Assembly (NCBI GenBank): GCA_044354975.1
Contig: JBIKZA010000001.1
Coordinates: 1 to 64,000, forward strand
Length of the DNA stretch: 64,000 nucleotides
DNA from: CAIZGX01 sp044354975
Lineage (GTDB): Bacteria > Bacteroidota > Bacteroidia > Flavobacteriales_D > Sanyastnellaceae
Direction of reading: 5' to 3'
A model generated the notes under the pieces. The model worked only from the letters and a program-made list of their open reading frames with translations. It was not told the DNA's origin and ran no database searches. Position 1 is the stretch's first letter, and the number at the start of each line of letters is the position of its first letter. This document shows positions 36,716-44,844 of the stretch, piece by piece. The position numbers and the translations under genes are program-made.

Positions 36716-37641
36716 CAGTCGTAAGCTGCACAAGGAACGTGATTGCGTTCTTTGAGTCCACACGCTCTGAACCCAAGGGTTATCTCGTGCGAGTTGGTAG
36801 CGGCGTAGCGCAAGCGATTTGCTGTAATGTCGTATGCGTATGCAATGGTTAAATAGGGAAGCGCATCTAATTTCACAAGGGCAGATCCGCCGTGACCGGT
36901 TCTACCTGCTATTCCAATTGCAATTATTTTTTTGTAATCAAGCATCGCCTGTCCCTCTAATGATGGTTTGCTTCTCCCAACATAATTCAACAACGCGGCG
37001 GGTTTGAAGGTAAAGTTATCGTTCAGCTGTATGGCTTTTCCATAGGCTAAAGTAAAGTGCCTTCTCATCTGTGTGTCTGGAAGTCCTTTTACTTTGGGTT
37101 GTGTAAGTTGTCTAACAGACAGACCGAAGAAACGGTCTTTGCGGTAAAGCCACAATCCGAAATTTACCGTAGGGGCTACGATGCTTCCCAGAGAGTTTCC
37201 AATCACCGGATCTATTTCAATATCGGGCATTGAAATTCCACCTAAACCAAGGCGGTATTGCGTAAAGCCCACACCAATTCCTGAAGACAAGGAGTAGCCC
37301 TTCGTTAATTTCATATGGTAGGCGTAGTTAGCTACGAGTGAAGTGGTACCGAACGGTCCGTAGAAATCGTTTTCCACCATAACACCGAGTCCGTGAAAAT
37401 TGTATCTGCGTTGCCCGAATTTGTTATGAACGTTTACATACCCTGTTGTTGGTGCACCCTGAAATCCCGTCCACTGCTTGCGGTATCCTACACGAGCCTC
37501 CAAGCATGGCGTGCTTCCGGTTACAGCGGGATTGTAATTTAAATAGTTGTACGTGAAATTCGTGTAATGCGGAAGCTGTTGTGCTTGCACATTGGAACTG
37601 AAGATCCACAAAAGGGCGAGTATGGTCAGGATCTTTTTCAT
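36715..37641 (-). CDS. PorP/SprF family type IX secretion outer-membrane protein
   Basis: A 308-residue predicted beta-barrel with a signal peptide (1-20). The start of the mature protein (QQLPHYTNFTYNYLNYNPAVTGS) and the terminal segment are typical of the PorP/SprF family, which anchors T9SS-exported adhesins carrying CHU_C/type B sorting domains to the cell surface. It overlaps the preceding gene by 4 nt; that gene encodes exactly such a type B cargo. This is the standard cargo-plus-anchor pairing seen across gliding Bacteroidota. Confidence 0.88.
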   Translation of the reverse strand: MKKILTILALLWIFSSNVQAQQLPHYTNFTYNYLNYNPAVTGSTPCLEARVGYRKQWTGFQGAPTTGYVNVHNKFGQRRYNFHGLGVMVENDFYGPFGTTSLVANYAYHMKLTKGYSLSSGIGVGFTQYRLGLGGISMPDIEIDPVIGNSLGSIVAPTVNFGLWLYRKDRFFGLSVRQLTQPKVKGLPDTQMRRHFTLAYGKAIQLNDNFTFKPAALLNYVGRSKPSLEGQAMLDYKKIIAIGIAGRTGHGGSALVKLDALPYLTIAYAYDITANRLRYAATNSHEITLGFRACGLKERNHVPCAAYD

Positions 37642-38639
37642 CTTAATATGGAAACGATTCCGACATACGGTGGTATGTACAAGTTGTAGGTATTCAATTC
37701 AATGACATAGTAGTACGCACCAGTAGGTAAATACTTTCCGTTGTTTGTGCCGTCCCACGGCGTGCGATATCCGAGCGATTTAAATACTTGTTGTCCCCAT
37801 CTATCGAAAACACTTACCACAGCGGCTTCGAAAACGGGTCGGTCAATTCCGCCGATTGTCCACGTGTCGTCTATGTTATCGTCATTCGGAGTAAGTGCGT
37901 TGTAAATTGAAATTGGAGATAGAATATTGACGAAAATAGGAGCGTTCACGGTGCAGTCTCCGATGGTTCCAACCGCGGAAATGGAGATCGTTTGCCCCTC
38001 TTCAGTTGGATAAAAGGTCATGGTTGAATCGCTGGTTATCTCGTTGAATTCCGGCATGGGATCCCAAGTGTAAGTTGTTCCCGGGCTTCCACCTTGCGCT
38101 ATGGCTGAAGTGGATTCGCCCAAAACAATTTCATAAGGAAATGTTCCTGCGGCTATATCTACCACAGTTCCCCCAATGAATAAATCGTATGAACAAATTC
38201 CGAAAAGAGGGTCGTGATCTGAACCAACTAGAATTACATAGTCGTGATCAGGGAGCAATCCACCCACGAAAAAAACTTCACTCGAATCTGTGGAGAAACA
38301 CGGACTAATAATGTTGTACGACGCTGGCAAGCACGGGTCTGAAGAAGGAATTAGTTCAGCAACCACAAGCCCCATGGTGTTGTTCCCAGAAAAATCATCG
38401 CAATCCTGCAGCAGTAATGCCGCTTCAAGGACACCATTTGGAGTGGTTCCAGTATGAAAGCTGTAAAAATTTGTCATTGAATAACTAAAACAACCCGTGT
38501 TGAATGGAGCCGAAACCAATTGGTTGGTCGTAACAGGCGCATCGGCGCATAACACATTGTTTTCGACAGAGGCACACGGTTGAGCCATGGCCTGCAAGGC
38601 GACGAACAATAGAGTTATGCTTAAAAACAGCTGTTTCAT
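37638..38639 (-). CDS. Secreted protein with T9SS type B (CHU_C) sorting domain
   Basis: About 333 residues from the ATG at 38639, with signal peptide MKQLFLSITLLFVALQAMAQ; an upstream TTG at 38651 would lie inside the preceding gene. The middle part is beta-rich without a recognised catalytic motif. The C-terminus (NALTPNDDNIDDTWTIGG, FDRWGQQVFKS, GKYLPTGAYYYVIELN) is a complete gliding-motility-associated type B sorting domain. It should be exported by T9SS and held by the PorP/SprF-like protein encoded just downstream. Confidence 0.85.
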   Translation of the reverse strand: MKQLFLSITLLFVALQAMAQPCASVENNVLCADAPVTTNQLVSAPFNTGCFSYSMTNFYSFHTGTTPNGVLEAALLLQDCDDFSGNNTMGLVVAELIPSSDPCLPASYNIISPCFSTDSSEVFFVGGLLPDHDYVILVGSDHDPLFGICSYDLFIGGTVVDIAAGTFPYEIVLGESTSAIAQGGSPGTTYTWDPMPEFNEITSDSTMTFYPTEEGQTISISAVGTIGDCTVNAPIFVNILSPISIYNALTPNDDNIDDTWTIGGIDRPVFEAAVVSVFDRWGQQVFKSLGYRTPWDGTNNGKYLPTGAYYYVIELNTYNLYIPPYVGIVSILR

Positions 38640-38643
38640 TTGA

Positions 38644-39144
38644 CTATTCAAAAGTAATCATGACCGATCCTTTTTCAACGGCCTGACCTGCATTCACTGA
38701 AATGCTTTTGACTATACCGTCGGTTGGACTCTTGATAACGTTCTCCATTTTCATGGCTTCTAGAATTAACAGAGGCTCGTCTTTTTTTATTTCCTTTCCG
38801 ATTTCTGCACTTATTGAAAGCACAAGTCCTGGCATTGGAGATTTCACTTGTTTAATTTTTGCGTTGTTCACGGAAGAGAATCCCAGGGAATTCAACAAAG
38901 CGTCTAACGGCTCTTCTAACCTAACCTCCGTTGTTTTATTGTTGACCTTCAACACAACTTTTTTCTCTTCCTTGGAAAGAGAGATAACCTCTACGTTCAC
39001 GCTTTTTCCCTTCCAAACGAAATGCAGATGAGCCCCATTTTGCAGGAGGTCTAGCGGCAGTGATTGGTCGTTTAACAAAACGGTTTTACTGTTTATGTTC
39101 GAAGAAACTTCGAATGCGGGAGCATTATTTACAGTGGCCTTCAT
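38644..39144 (-). CDS. Biotin/lipoyl-binding carrier protein
   Basis: A 166-residue protein whose C-terminal half (about 95-166) is a biotinyl domain with biotin acceptor Lys132 in EAMKMENVIKSPTDG. The N-terminal half is a beta-rich extension seen in carrier subunits of acyl-CoA or pyruvate-type carboxylases. No carboxylase or carboxyltransferase gene is adjacent, so the partner is encoded elsewhere. Transcription is divergent from hemW. Confidence 0.88.
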   Translation of the reverse strand: MKATVNNAPAFEVSSNINSKTVLLNDQSLPLDLLQNGAHLHFVWKGKSVNVEVISLSKEEKKVVLKVNNKTTEVRLEEPLDALLNSLGFSSVNNAKIKQVKSPMPGLVLSISAEIGKEIKKDEPLLILEAMKMENVIKSPTDGIVKSISVNAGQAVEKGSVMITFE

Positions 39145-39188
39145 TTCTTATTCGTCTTACGTACGCGAAGCTAACTAAATTCGCGCAG

Positions 39189-40295
39189 ATGATGGGTGTC
39201 TATTTTCATATTCCGTTCTGCAGGCATGCCTGTCACTATTGCGATTTTCATTTTTCAACGAAGCTTGATGCGCAAGAAGATTTGGTAGTAGCTATGTTGA
39301 AGGAAATGGCGCTTCGCAAAGAAGAGTTTGTGCAGCATGAAATAAGCACCATCTATTTTGGCGGAGGAACTCCTTCGCTGCTTACTGAATCGCAGCTCGG
39401 AAGAATGTTAGAAAGCTTGGGCGAAGGGATGTCTTCGGCGAAAGAAATTACGTTGGAAGCCAATCCGGAAGACCTTACACCTGAATATTTGCGGATGCTT
39501 CAGCGTCTTGGAATAAACAGGCTGAGCATAGGAGTTCAATCTTTTTATAACGAGCACCTCGAATACATGAACCGCAAGCACACCGGTGCTCAAGCGGAAG
39601 CCGCGATCAAACGCGCGCAAGACGCAGGAATCACTAACATTACGGCAGATCTTATTTTTGGAATTCCCATTGCAACGTTTTCCCAATGGCAGTCGAATGT
39701 GGAGCAATTGCTTCAGTTGGAAATTCCGCATTTCAGTGCCTATGCGCTTACGATTGAAGAGAAAACGGTATTCGGCGCTCGGCAGAAAAAAGGAATGCTA
39801 GAGCCGCAGAAAGACGAAGAGGTTGAAAAGAGTTTTTTGTATTTGCATGAAACTGCGAAGCTTCTCGGATACGAGCATTACGAGCTTTCGAATTACGCGA
39901 AGCCAGGCTTTCGCTCTGTTCATAACGGGAATTACTGGAAAGGCATTTCCTATGTCGGTTTCGGGCCTTCGGCACATTCTTTTTCGGAAGGAAAACGTCG
40001 CTGGAACATTTCGAATAACGCGCAGTACATTCGATTGATAGAATTGAAAAAAGAATTTTTCGAGGTGGAAGAGCTTACTGAGGTGGATTGTTCGAACGAA
40101 CGAATCATGGTCGGACTTCGAACATGCGAAGGAATTGAATGGAAAGATTTTCCCGACGATTGGAGGAAAGAGAACGAACGGAATTTTTTCAAGTATGTGG
40201 AAGGAGGAAATGCAGAAATGAACGAAGTTGGATTTCGACTTACGCCGAAGGGATGGCTCATTTCCGACCACATTATTTCAACATTATTTATTTAA
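39189..40295 (+). CDS. hemW: Heme chaperone HemW (radical SAM)
   Basis: About 368 residues from the ATG at 39189 (a second ATG follows at once). The frame is open upstream to 39060, but that stretch is antisense to the biotin carrier gene. The radical SAM motif is C11-x3-C15-x2-C18 (IPFCRHACHYCDFHF), followed by YFGGGTPSLL, EANPEDLT, NRLSIGVQSF and DLIFGIP. The cysteine motif continues FHF, as in HemW, rather than the extended motif of the oxygen-independent coproporphyrinogen oxidase HemN, so a heme-transfer role is more likely than coproporphyrinogen oxidation. Confidence 0.9.
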   Translation: MMGVYFHIPFCRHACHYCDFHFSTKLDAQEDLVVAMLKEMALRKEEFVQHEISTIYFGGGTPSLLTESQLGRMLESLGEGMSSAKEITLEANPEDLTPEYLRMLQRLGINRLSIGVQSFYNEHLEYMNRKHTGAQAEAAIKRAQDAGITNITADLIFGIPIATFSQWQSNVEQLLQLEIPHFSAYALTIEEKTVFGARQKKGMLEPQKDEEVEKSFLYLHETAKLLGYEHYELSNYAKPGFRSVHNGNYWKGISYVGFGPSAHSFSEGKRRWNISNNAQYIRLIELKKEFFEVEELTEVDCSNERIMVGLRTCEGIEWKDFPDDWRKENERNFFKYVEGGNAEMNEVGFRLTPKGWLISDHIISTLFI

Positions 40296-40304
40296 TCTTG
40301 TAAC

Positions 40305-41090
40305 ATGAAACTAACGCTGGAAAAAGACGGGCGACGCTATTCATTTCAAACCGAAAAAGGAATGGACCTTAGCATTTCTATGAATCCAAATGGTCCGCGC
40401 GCTTGGTACGTAGCGCCTATGCGCATTGAACCCGTGCGCACTGAACAATTCTTGGGTTCTGTAGCCGAAGGAGGGGCAGTGAATTTTCGTGATGTGTATT
40501 TTAATCCACATGGACACGGCACGCACACGGAGAATGTGGGACATATCATTGATACGGATTTCCCCGTGGTGAATAGCATTGGGTCTTCGCATTTTATGGC
40601 GAAGCTGATAACGGTGGAGTTGATGAAACAAGATGCTATGCAAGATTCTACGAAAGATGTTTCACAAGATGCTTCGCAAGGGGATTGGGTAGTTAACGAG
40701 CAAAGTCTGGAGGGTTTTGATTTGAAAGTTGAAGCGCTTATTATTCGCACAAAACCGAATGATCATTCGAAAGTGCAGAGACAATACTCAGGTACGAATT
40801 TTCCTTATTTAACAATTGGAGCTATGCAGCGTATTGTTGATGCGGGTGTTCAGCATTTGCTCATTGACTTGCCCAGTGTAGATCGCGAGGAAGATGGCGG
40901 AGCGTTGGAGGCACATCATTTGTTTTGGAATGTTCCGGCAGAGCCGAACTTTCAGAAAACCATTACAGAGTTGATTTACGTTCCAAATGAAATTGCAGAT
41001 GGGACTTATCTGTTGAATTTGCAAGTTTCAAATTTCGCTAACGATGCTGCTCCGAGTAGACCTATGCTTTTTGATCTAGCGGAAGAATAA
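40305..41090 (+). CDS. Cyclase/kynurenine formamidase-family metal hydrolase
   Basis: A 261-residue protein with the family metal motif around 69-80 (HGHGTHTENVGH), a central GIGAMQRIVDAGVQHLLIDLPSVDR-like stretch and HHLFWNVPAE near the C-terminus. Members hydrolyse N-formylkynurenine or related amides. Residues about 109-125 (KQDAMQDSTKDVSQDASQ region) are encoded by a micro-hairpin repeat inserted in frame; this segment is not expected in homologues and lies in a loop between core strands. The 3' end overlaps the convergent kinase gene by 29 bp. Confidence 0.8.
   Translation: MKLTLEKDGRRYSFQTEKGMDLSISMNPNGPRAWYVAPMRIEPVRTEQFLGSVAEGGAVNFRDVYFNPHGHGTHTENVGHIIDTDFPVVNSIGSSHFMAKLITVELMKQDAMQDSTKDVSQDASQGDWVVNEQSLEGFDLKVEALIIRTKPNDHSKVQRQYSGTNFPYLTIGAMQRIVDAGVQHLLIDLPSVDREEDGGALEAHHLFWNVPAEPNFQKTITELIYVPNEIADGTYLLNLQVSNFANDAAPSRPMLFDLAEE
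40630..40680 (+). repeat. Micro-hairpin array inside the cyclase-family gene (linker AAGAT)
   Basis: Four hairpins (GC-TAT-GC, TC-TAC-GA, GT-TTC-AC, GC-TTC-GC) are separated by AAGAT, in strict 12-bp steps. The period is a multiple of three, so the frame is kept. Two of the hairpins (GC-TAT-GC and GT-TTC-AC) recur in the array beside purK. Confidence 0.8.
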
Positions 41091-42513
41091 CGAAGAAGGA
41101 ACTTCCTTTACCAACCTGCGTTCGGAATGCGACCTTCCCGTTCATTTGTGTAACGATACTCTTTACCATTGCCAATCCAAGTCCACTGCCGGTGCTGCGC
41201 GTAGTGAAATTCGGCATGAAAATACGCTTCGAAATTTCAGGCGAAATTCCACTGCCGTTATCGCTTATTTTAATGGTGACGTGATTTTTTGAAATGTGCA
41301 ATCCGAGAGAAATGTTCTTTTCCCGATCGGTAGAAATTGACTGAATAGCGTTTGTTAGGAGGTTGTTCAATACACGAATCACGTGCGATTTATCTCCAAA
41401 GATGAAAGCAGTGTCGTGTGTGTTTTGATAAAAGGAAATCGTTTGGTTTTCATTTTCAAATGTTGATAGAACCGACTTCACGATGTCTTGAAGATTCAAT
41501 CGTTCGTTCTTCGATTGAGGCATTTTTGCAAAGTTTGAAAACTCTTGCGCAATGTGAGAAAGCGTATCTATTTGATCGGTCATGCTCTGCACGAATTCGT
41601 TCAAGCGTGTTTGAAATTCTTCTGGATTGTCTTGCCAAGACCGCTGCAGATGCTGCATGCGTAGCTTCATGGGCGTAAGCGGATTTTTAATCTCATGTGC
41701 TACTTGCTGCGCCATTTCGCGCCAAGCTGTTTCACGCTCCTGCTGCGCTAGCTTATCGGCGCTAGCTTCCAACTGAAACAACATGCTGTTGTATTCTTGA
41801 ATAAGTTGTCCGATTTCATCGTTGCTTTTCCACTCTAACGTCTCATTCTTTTTTCCGAGTTTCAAATGATTGATGCTCTCACTTAATTTGCTTAGTGATT
41901 TTGTGAAATCTCGTGTTATAAGGAACGCAATGGCTGCTGCTAGAATGAATAGCACAATGTACGTTGTCCCAATTTCTCTCATGAAGTTCCATAGCTTCGC
42001 TTTTTCAACTTCTTTCTTTTCGTAAAGCATTCCCACTAGGGCTAAAGGTCTTCCGTAATCATCGCGGAAGCACCAATAGGCTAAATTTTGAGAGGAATTT
42101 GTTTCTGACGGAAGGATAATGGCTTTCTCTTTTGTTTCGGTTGTAATTCGTTTGGTGAGTTCAGCGCTCAACTGCATTGGAATTTTTTTAAAATCCGCGG
42201 TATCTGTATTCATTGAAAGGCGATACCTTCCGTCTAAATGATAGATTGTAATAAAAAGATTATTTACCTCAGAAAGCTCACAGACCTTGTCGCCTAGAAG
42301 CTGGTTTATGGAATCGGGATCGATGTATCCACCGTTTTGAATAAGGAGGTATTCGAGTGATGCGCGTATAGATTTTTCTTTTTCAGCAATACGCTCTTCG
42401 TTGAAGGTAATATCATGTTCGGAGTGGTCGAGCCACGCGACAATGCCCGTTGCTACAAACGAGATGACAATGACAGAAAAAAGCGAAACGTATATGCGTG
42501 AGCGTAGAGTCAT
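41062..42513 (-). CDS. NtrY-like membrane sensor histidine kinase
   Basis: A 483-residue kinase with two membrane helices (about 7-28 and 183-205) around a periplasmic sensor region. A HAMP domain follows (about 206-260), then a HisKA domain with phospho-His in AQQVAHEIKNPLTPMKLRMQHL, then an HATPase domain (NNLLTNAIQS, ISDNGSGISPE, STGSGLGLAMVKSI). The HEIKNPLTP-type H box is characteristic of the NtrY group. No response regulator is adjacent. Its end overlaps the cyclase-family gene, and the gene at 42518 lies 4 nt upstream on the same strand. Confidence 0.9.
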   Translation of the reverse strand: MTLRSRIYVSLFSVIVISFVATGIVAWLDHSEHDITFNEERIAEKEKSIRASLEYLLIQNGGYIDPDSINQLLGDKVCELSEVNNLFITIYHLDGRYRLSMNTDTADFKKIPMQLSAELTKRITTETKEKAIILPSETNSSQNLAYWCFRDDYGRPLALVGMLYEKKEVEKAKLWNFMREIGTTYIVLFILAAAIAFLITRDFTKSLSKLSESINHLKLGKKNETLEWKSNDEIGQLIQEYNSMLFQLEASADKLAQQERETAWREMAQQVAHEIKNPLTPMKLRMQHLQRSWQDNPEEFQTRLNEFVQSMTDQIDTLSHIAQEFSNFAKMPQSKNERLNLQDIVKSVLSTFENENQTISFYQNTHDTAFIFGDKSHVIRVLNNLLTNAIQSISTDREKNISLGLHISKNHVTIKISDNGSGISPEISKRIFMPNFTTRSTGSGLGLAMVKSIVTQMNGKVAFRTQVGKGSSFFVILPLDQKA

Positions 42514-42517
42514 GTTT

Positions 42518-43333
42518 TTAAAAATCGAAATTTTCTGAATCGCTGGGTTTGGTATTGGCTGGAATTATACATAGCCCAATGGTCATTGGATAAATTTCAG
42601 TTTGAAATTTATTCGGATTGAAAAGTGGAGTTAAAGATCGCGAAGCGAAAAAAGTTAGATTCTGAAACCCAACACGTACGCACGCTTCCATGTTGAATCT
42701 ATTGACAGAAATGTCCTCGCTGTTTTTTCGAATGATGGTGGCTTCACTGGTCTTATGCATTTGATACGTGCTGTTCGCGTAGCGGTAGTTCTCTTGCACA
42801 CCAAATGCAACATGCACATTTTTCTTGAAGGAGTTCTTGCTATTTATTTCAAACATAATTGGAACAGAAACCGAAAAAGAACGAAGTTGGTTCTTCACGT
42901 AATCGAGGCTATCTGACTGAATAAGTATTTGGCCATCTCGATTAATAAATGTGAAATTGTCTTGAAAGCCAATCTGCTGGTAGCCCAATGAAATTCCCGA
43001 GAAAAAACCAAATCTATTTTCGAACAACTGCTTTTTATATTCCACCAGATTCAAACGTACAGCGAACGATTGCTTTGGCTGTATTGGAAACGTTGTGTTT
43101 TGAAATGATACCAAGCCGAAATCAATACCAGTGAAGAAACACATGTATCGGATATAGTCCTCGGAGTTGTAATCGTCTTCAAGAATTTGCATGGGAGCCA
43201 TTTCGAAGTCTTCGATGTTAATTTCCGGAAAAGGCATGACTGTATCGGGGGGTAGAACAACGTCAAGACTATCAGTTTGTCCGAAACAGATTATCGCAGG
43301 GAAAAAGATGAATATAAAAATCAGTCGCTTCAT
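42518..43333 (-). CDS. Putative outer-membrane beta-barrel protein
   Basis: A 271-residue protein with a signal peptide (1-19, ending ICFGQ). Alternating hydrophobic strands such as LFENRFGFFSGISLGYQQIGF and VHVAFGVQENYRYA suggest a small beta-barrel. I do not recognise a named family. It is probably co-transcribed with the kinase gene that starts 4 nt downstream, which may point to an envelope-sensing pair; that is inference only. It is divergent from rlmN. Confidence 0.6.
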   Translation of the reverse strand: MKRLIFIFIFFPAIICFGQTDSLDVVLPPDTVMPFPEINIEDFEMAPMQILEDDYNSEDYIRYMCFFTGIDFGLVSFQNTTFPIQPKQSFAVRLNLVEYKKQLFENRFGFFSGISLGYQQIGFQDNFTFINRDGQILIQSDSLDYVKNQLRSFSVSVPIMFEINSKNSFKKNVHVAFGVQENYRYANSTYQMHKTSEATIIRKNSEDISVNRFNMEACVRVGFQNLTFFASRSLTPLFNPNKFQTEIYPMTIGLCIIPANTKPSDSENFDF

Positions 43334-43365
43334 GAAAAGACAATGTGATTCAAATGTAAGCTATC

Positions 43366-43373
43366 TATCTTTG
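43366..43373 (+). promoter_or_regulatory. -7 promoter box TATCTTTG for rlmN
   Basis: Perfect TAnnTTTG element ending 6 nt before the rlmN ATG at 43380; it decides between that ATG and the longer frame open from 43191. Confidence 0.7.
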
Positions 43374-43379
43374 CACGGC

Positions 43380-44444
43380 ATGAATACAAAAAAGGATTTG
43401 CGAGAATTGAGTTCGGAAGAGCTAATGTCCGAGTTGAAAACACTTGGCGCTCCTTCGTTTCGTGCGAAGCAGATTCGGGAATGGATGTGGCAGCGAGGTG
43501 CTGCAAGTATTTCTGACATGCAGAATTTGCCCAAAGAATTACGTGAGGTACTCGATGGGAAGTACTACTTATCTAAAGCCGTCTTGCATGAGCAACAAAT
43601 AAGTGCTGACAAGACCATTAAATGTGCGTTTAAAGTAGACGGAGACAAGGTTGTAGAAGGGGTGTTAATTCCTTCAACAAAGCGCATGACAGCTTGCATC
43701 TCCTCGCAAGTGGGTTGTAGCTTGGCGTGTAAGTTCTGCGCTACTGGAAGACTGAAAATGTTGCGCAATTTAACAGGCGGAGAGATTTTCGATCAGGTGA
43801 ATTATTTGCGCAACGAGGCGCTTACGCGATACAAGACTCCGCTTACAAACATTGTGTATATGGGCATGGGAGAGCCCTTGCTCAACTACAACAACATGAT
43901 GCGATCCATTCAATGGATCACCAGTCCGGAAGGACTGGGCATGTCGCCACAGCGCATTACCGTTAGCACAGCGGGGATTGCTAAGATGATTAAAAAGCTT
44001 GGTGACGATAAGGTTAAGTTTAACCTAGCGCTTTCGCTGCACGCAGCGAATGACGTGAAGCGCAGCAAGATCATGGAAATTAACGATTCGAATAACTTGG
44101 ACGCCTTGTCTGAGGCTTTGAAGTATTTCCACGAAGCAACAGGAACGCGAATAACGTTTGAGTACATTATTTTCAAAGACTTTAATGATACGATCCAAGA
44201 CGCAAAGGAGTTGGCCGAATTTTGCAAGCAGCTTCCAGTTAAAATAAATATAATTGAATACAATCCGATTGATGACGGAGAGTTTCAACAGGCCAGTCCT
44301 GAGCGTGTAGAGGCTTTTGCGAAGTTCTTGGAAAGCAAGAACATGATTGTTAATGTGCGTCGCTCTAGAGGGAAAGATATTGACGCGGCATGCGGGCAAT
44401 TGGCCAATAAGAACAAATCTGCCAATGAACGTGTTTTTAAATAG
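43380..44444 (+). CDS. rlmN: 23S rRNA (adenine2503-C2)/tRNA methyltransferase RlmN
   Basis: A 354-residue radical SAM enzyme that methylates A2503 of 23S rRNA. The cluster cysteines are Cys113, Cys117 and Cys120 (QVGCSLACKFCATGRL). The methyl-carrying C-terminal cysteine is Cys338 (RRSRGKDIDAACGQL). NIVYMGMGEPLLNYNN and LALSLHAANDVKRSKIM are family motifs. The chosen ATG lies just after a perfect -7 box; the longer frame upstream overlaps the divergent gene. Confidence 0.95.
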   Translation: MNTKKDLRELSSEELMSELKTLGAPSFRAKQIREWMWQRGAASISDMQNLPKELREVLDGKYYLSKAVLHEQQISADKTIKCAFKVDGDKVVEGVLIPSTKRMTACISSQVGCSLACKFCATGRLKMLRNLTGGEIFDQVNYLRNEALTRYKTPLTNIVYMGMGEPLLNYNNMMRSIQWITSPEGLGMSPQRITVSTAGIAKMIKKLGDDKVKFNLALSLHAANDVKRSKIMEINDSNNLDALSEALKYFHEATGTRITFEYIIFKDFNDTIQDAKELAEFCKQLPVKINIIEYNPIDDGEFQQASPERVEAFAKFLESKNMIVNVRRSRGKDIDAACGQLANKNKSANERVFK

Positions 44445-44475
44445 TAGAGTAAACTTTTAAACTAAATATTTCAAT

Positions 44476-44844
44476 ATGAAAAAATTAATATTGTTCGCTG
44501 CAATCGCATTAGGTCTCGCATCGTGCGGCGGATGGAACGACGAGAAACGCGCAGAGGTTAAATCTGAATGCGGAAAAACGGTGGGTAGTCTTTATTCGAA
44601 AGAGGACGGTGTGAAAATTTGTGACTGCGTTTCAGCGAAAATATCAGAGAAATTTCCGAAGGCAGATTACAAACCAAGCGATGTAAACGACCAGACAAAA
44701 GAGTGCATCAAAGACGGTAAATACATAGATATTTTAACCAAGGAATTGGAAGATTCTTTCAATAAGTTGGAAAGCGATGCTGACTCTTTAACAAAAGCGT
44801 TAGAGGATCAGATGAACGAAGAAATGAGTAAGCTTACGGAGTAA
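44476..44844 (+). CDS. Small putative lipoprotein
   Basis: A 122-residue protein with a lipoprotein signal (MKKLILFAAIALGLASCGG, lipobox LASC). The mature region is helical and charged with four cysteines (two in ICDCVS) that could form disulfides or bind a ligand. The C-terminal part is a likely coiled coil (TKELEDSFNKLESDADSLTKALEDQ). I do not recognise a family. Its stop is directly followed by the ispG ATG, so it may be co-transcribed. Confidence 0.6.
   Translation: MKKLILFAAIALGLASCGGWNDEKRAEVKSECGKTVGSLYSKEDGVKICDCVSAKISEKFPKADYKPSDVNDQTKECIKDGKYIDILTKELEDSFNKLESDADSLTKALEDQMNEEMSKLTE

Noticed and set aside
39798..40271. 157-codon open frame on the minus strand
   Set aside because: Antisense to hemW; no recognisable domain.
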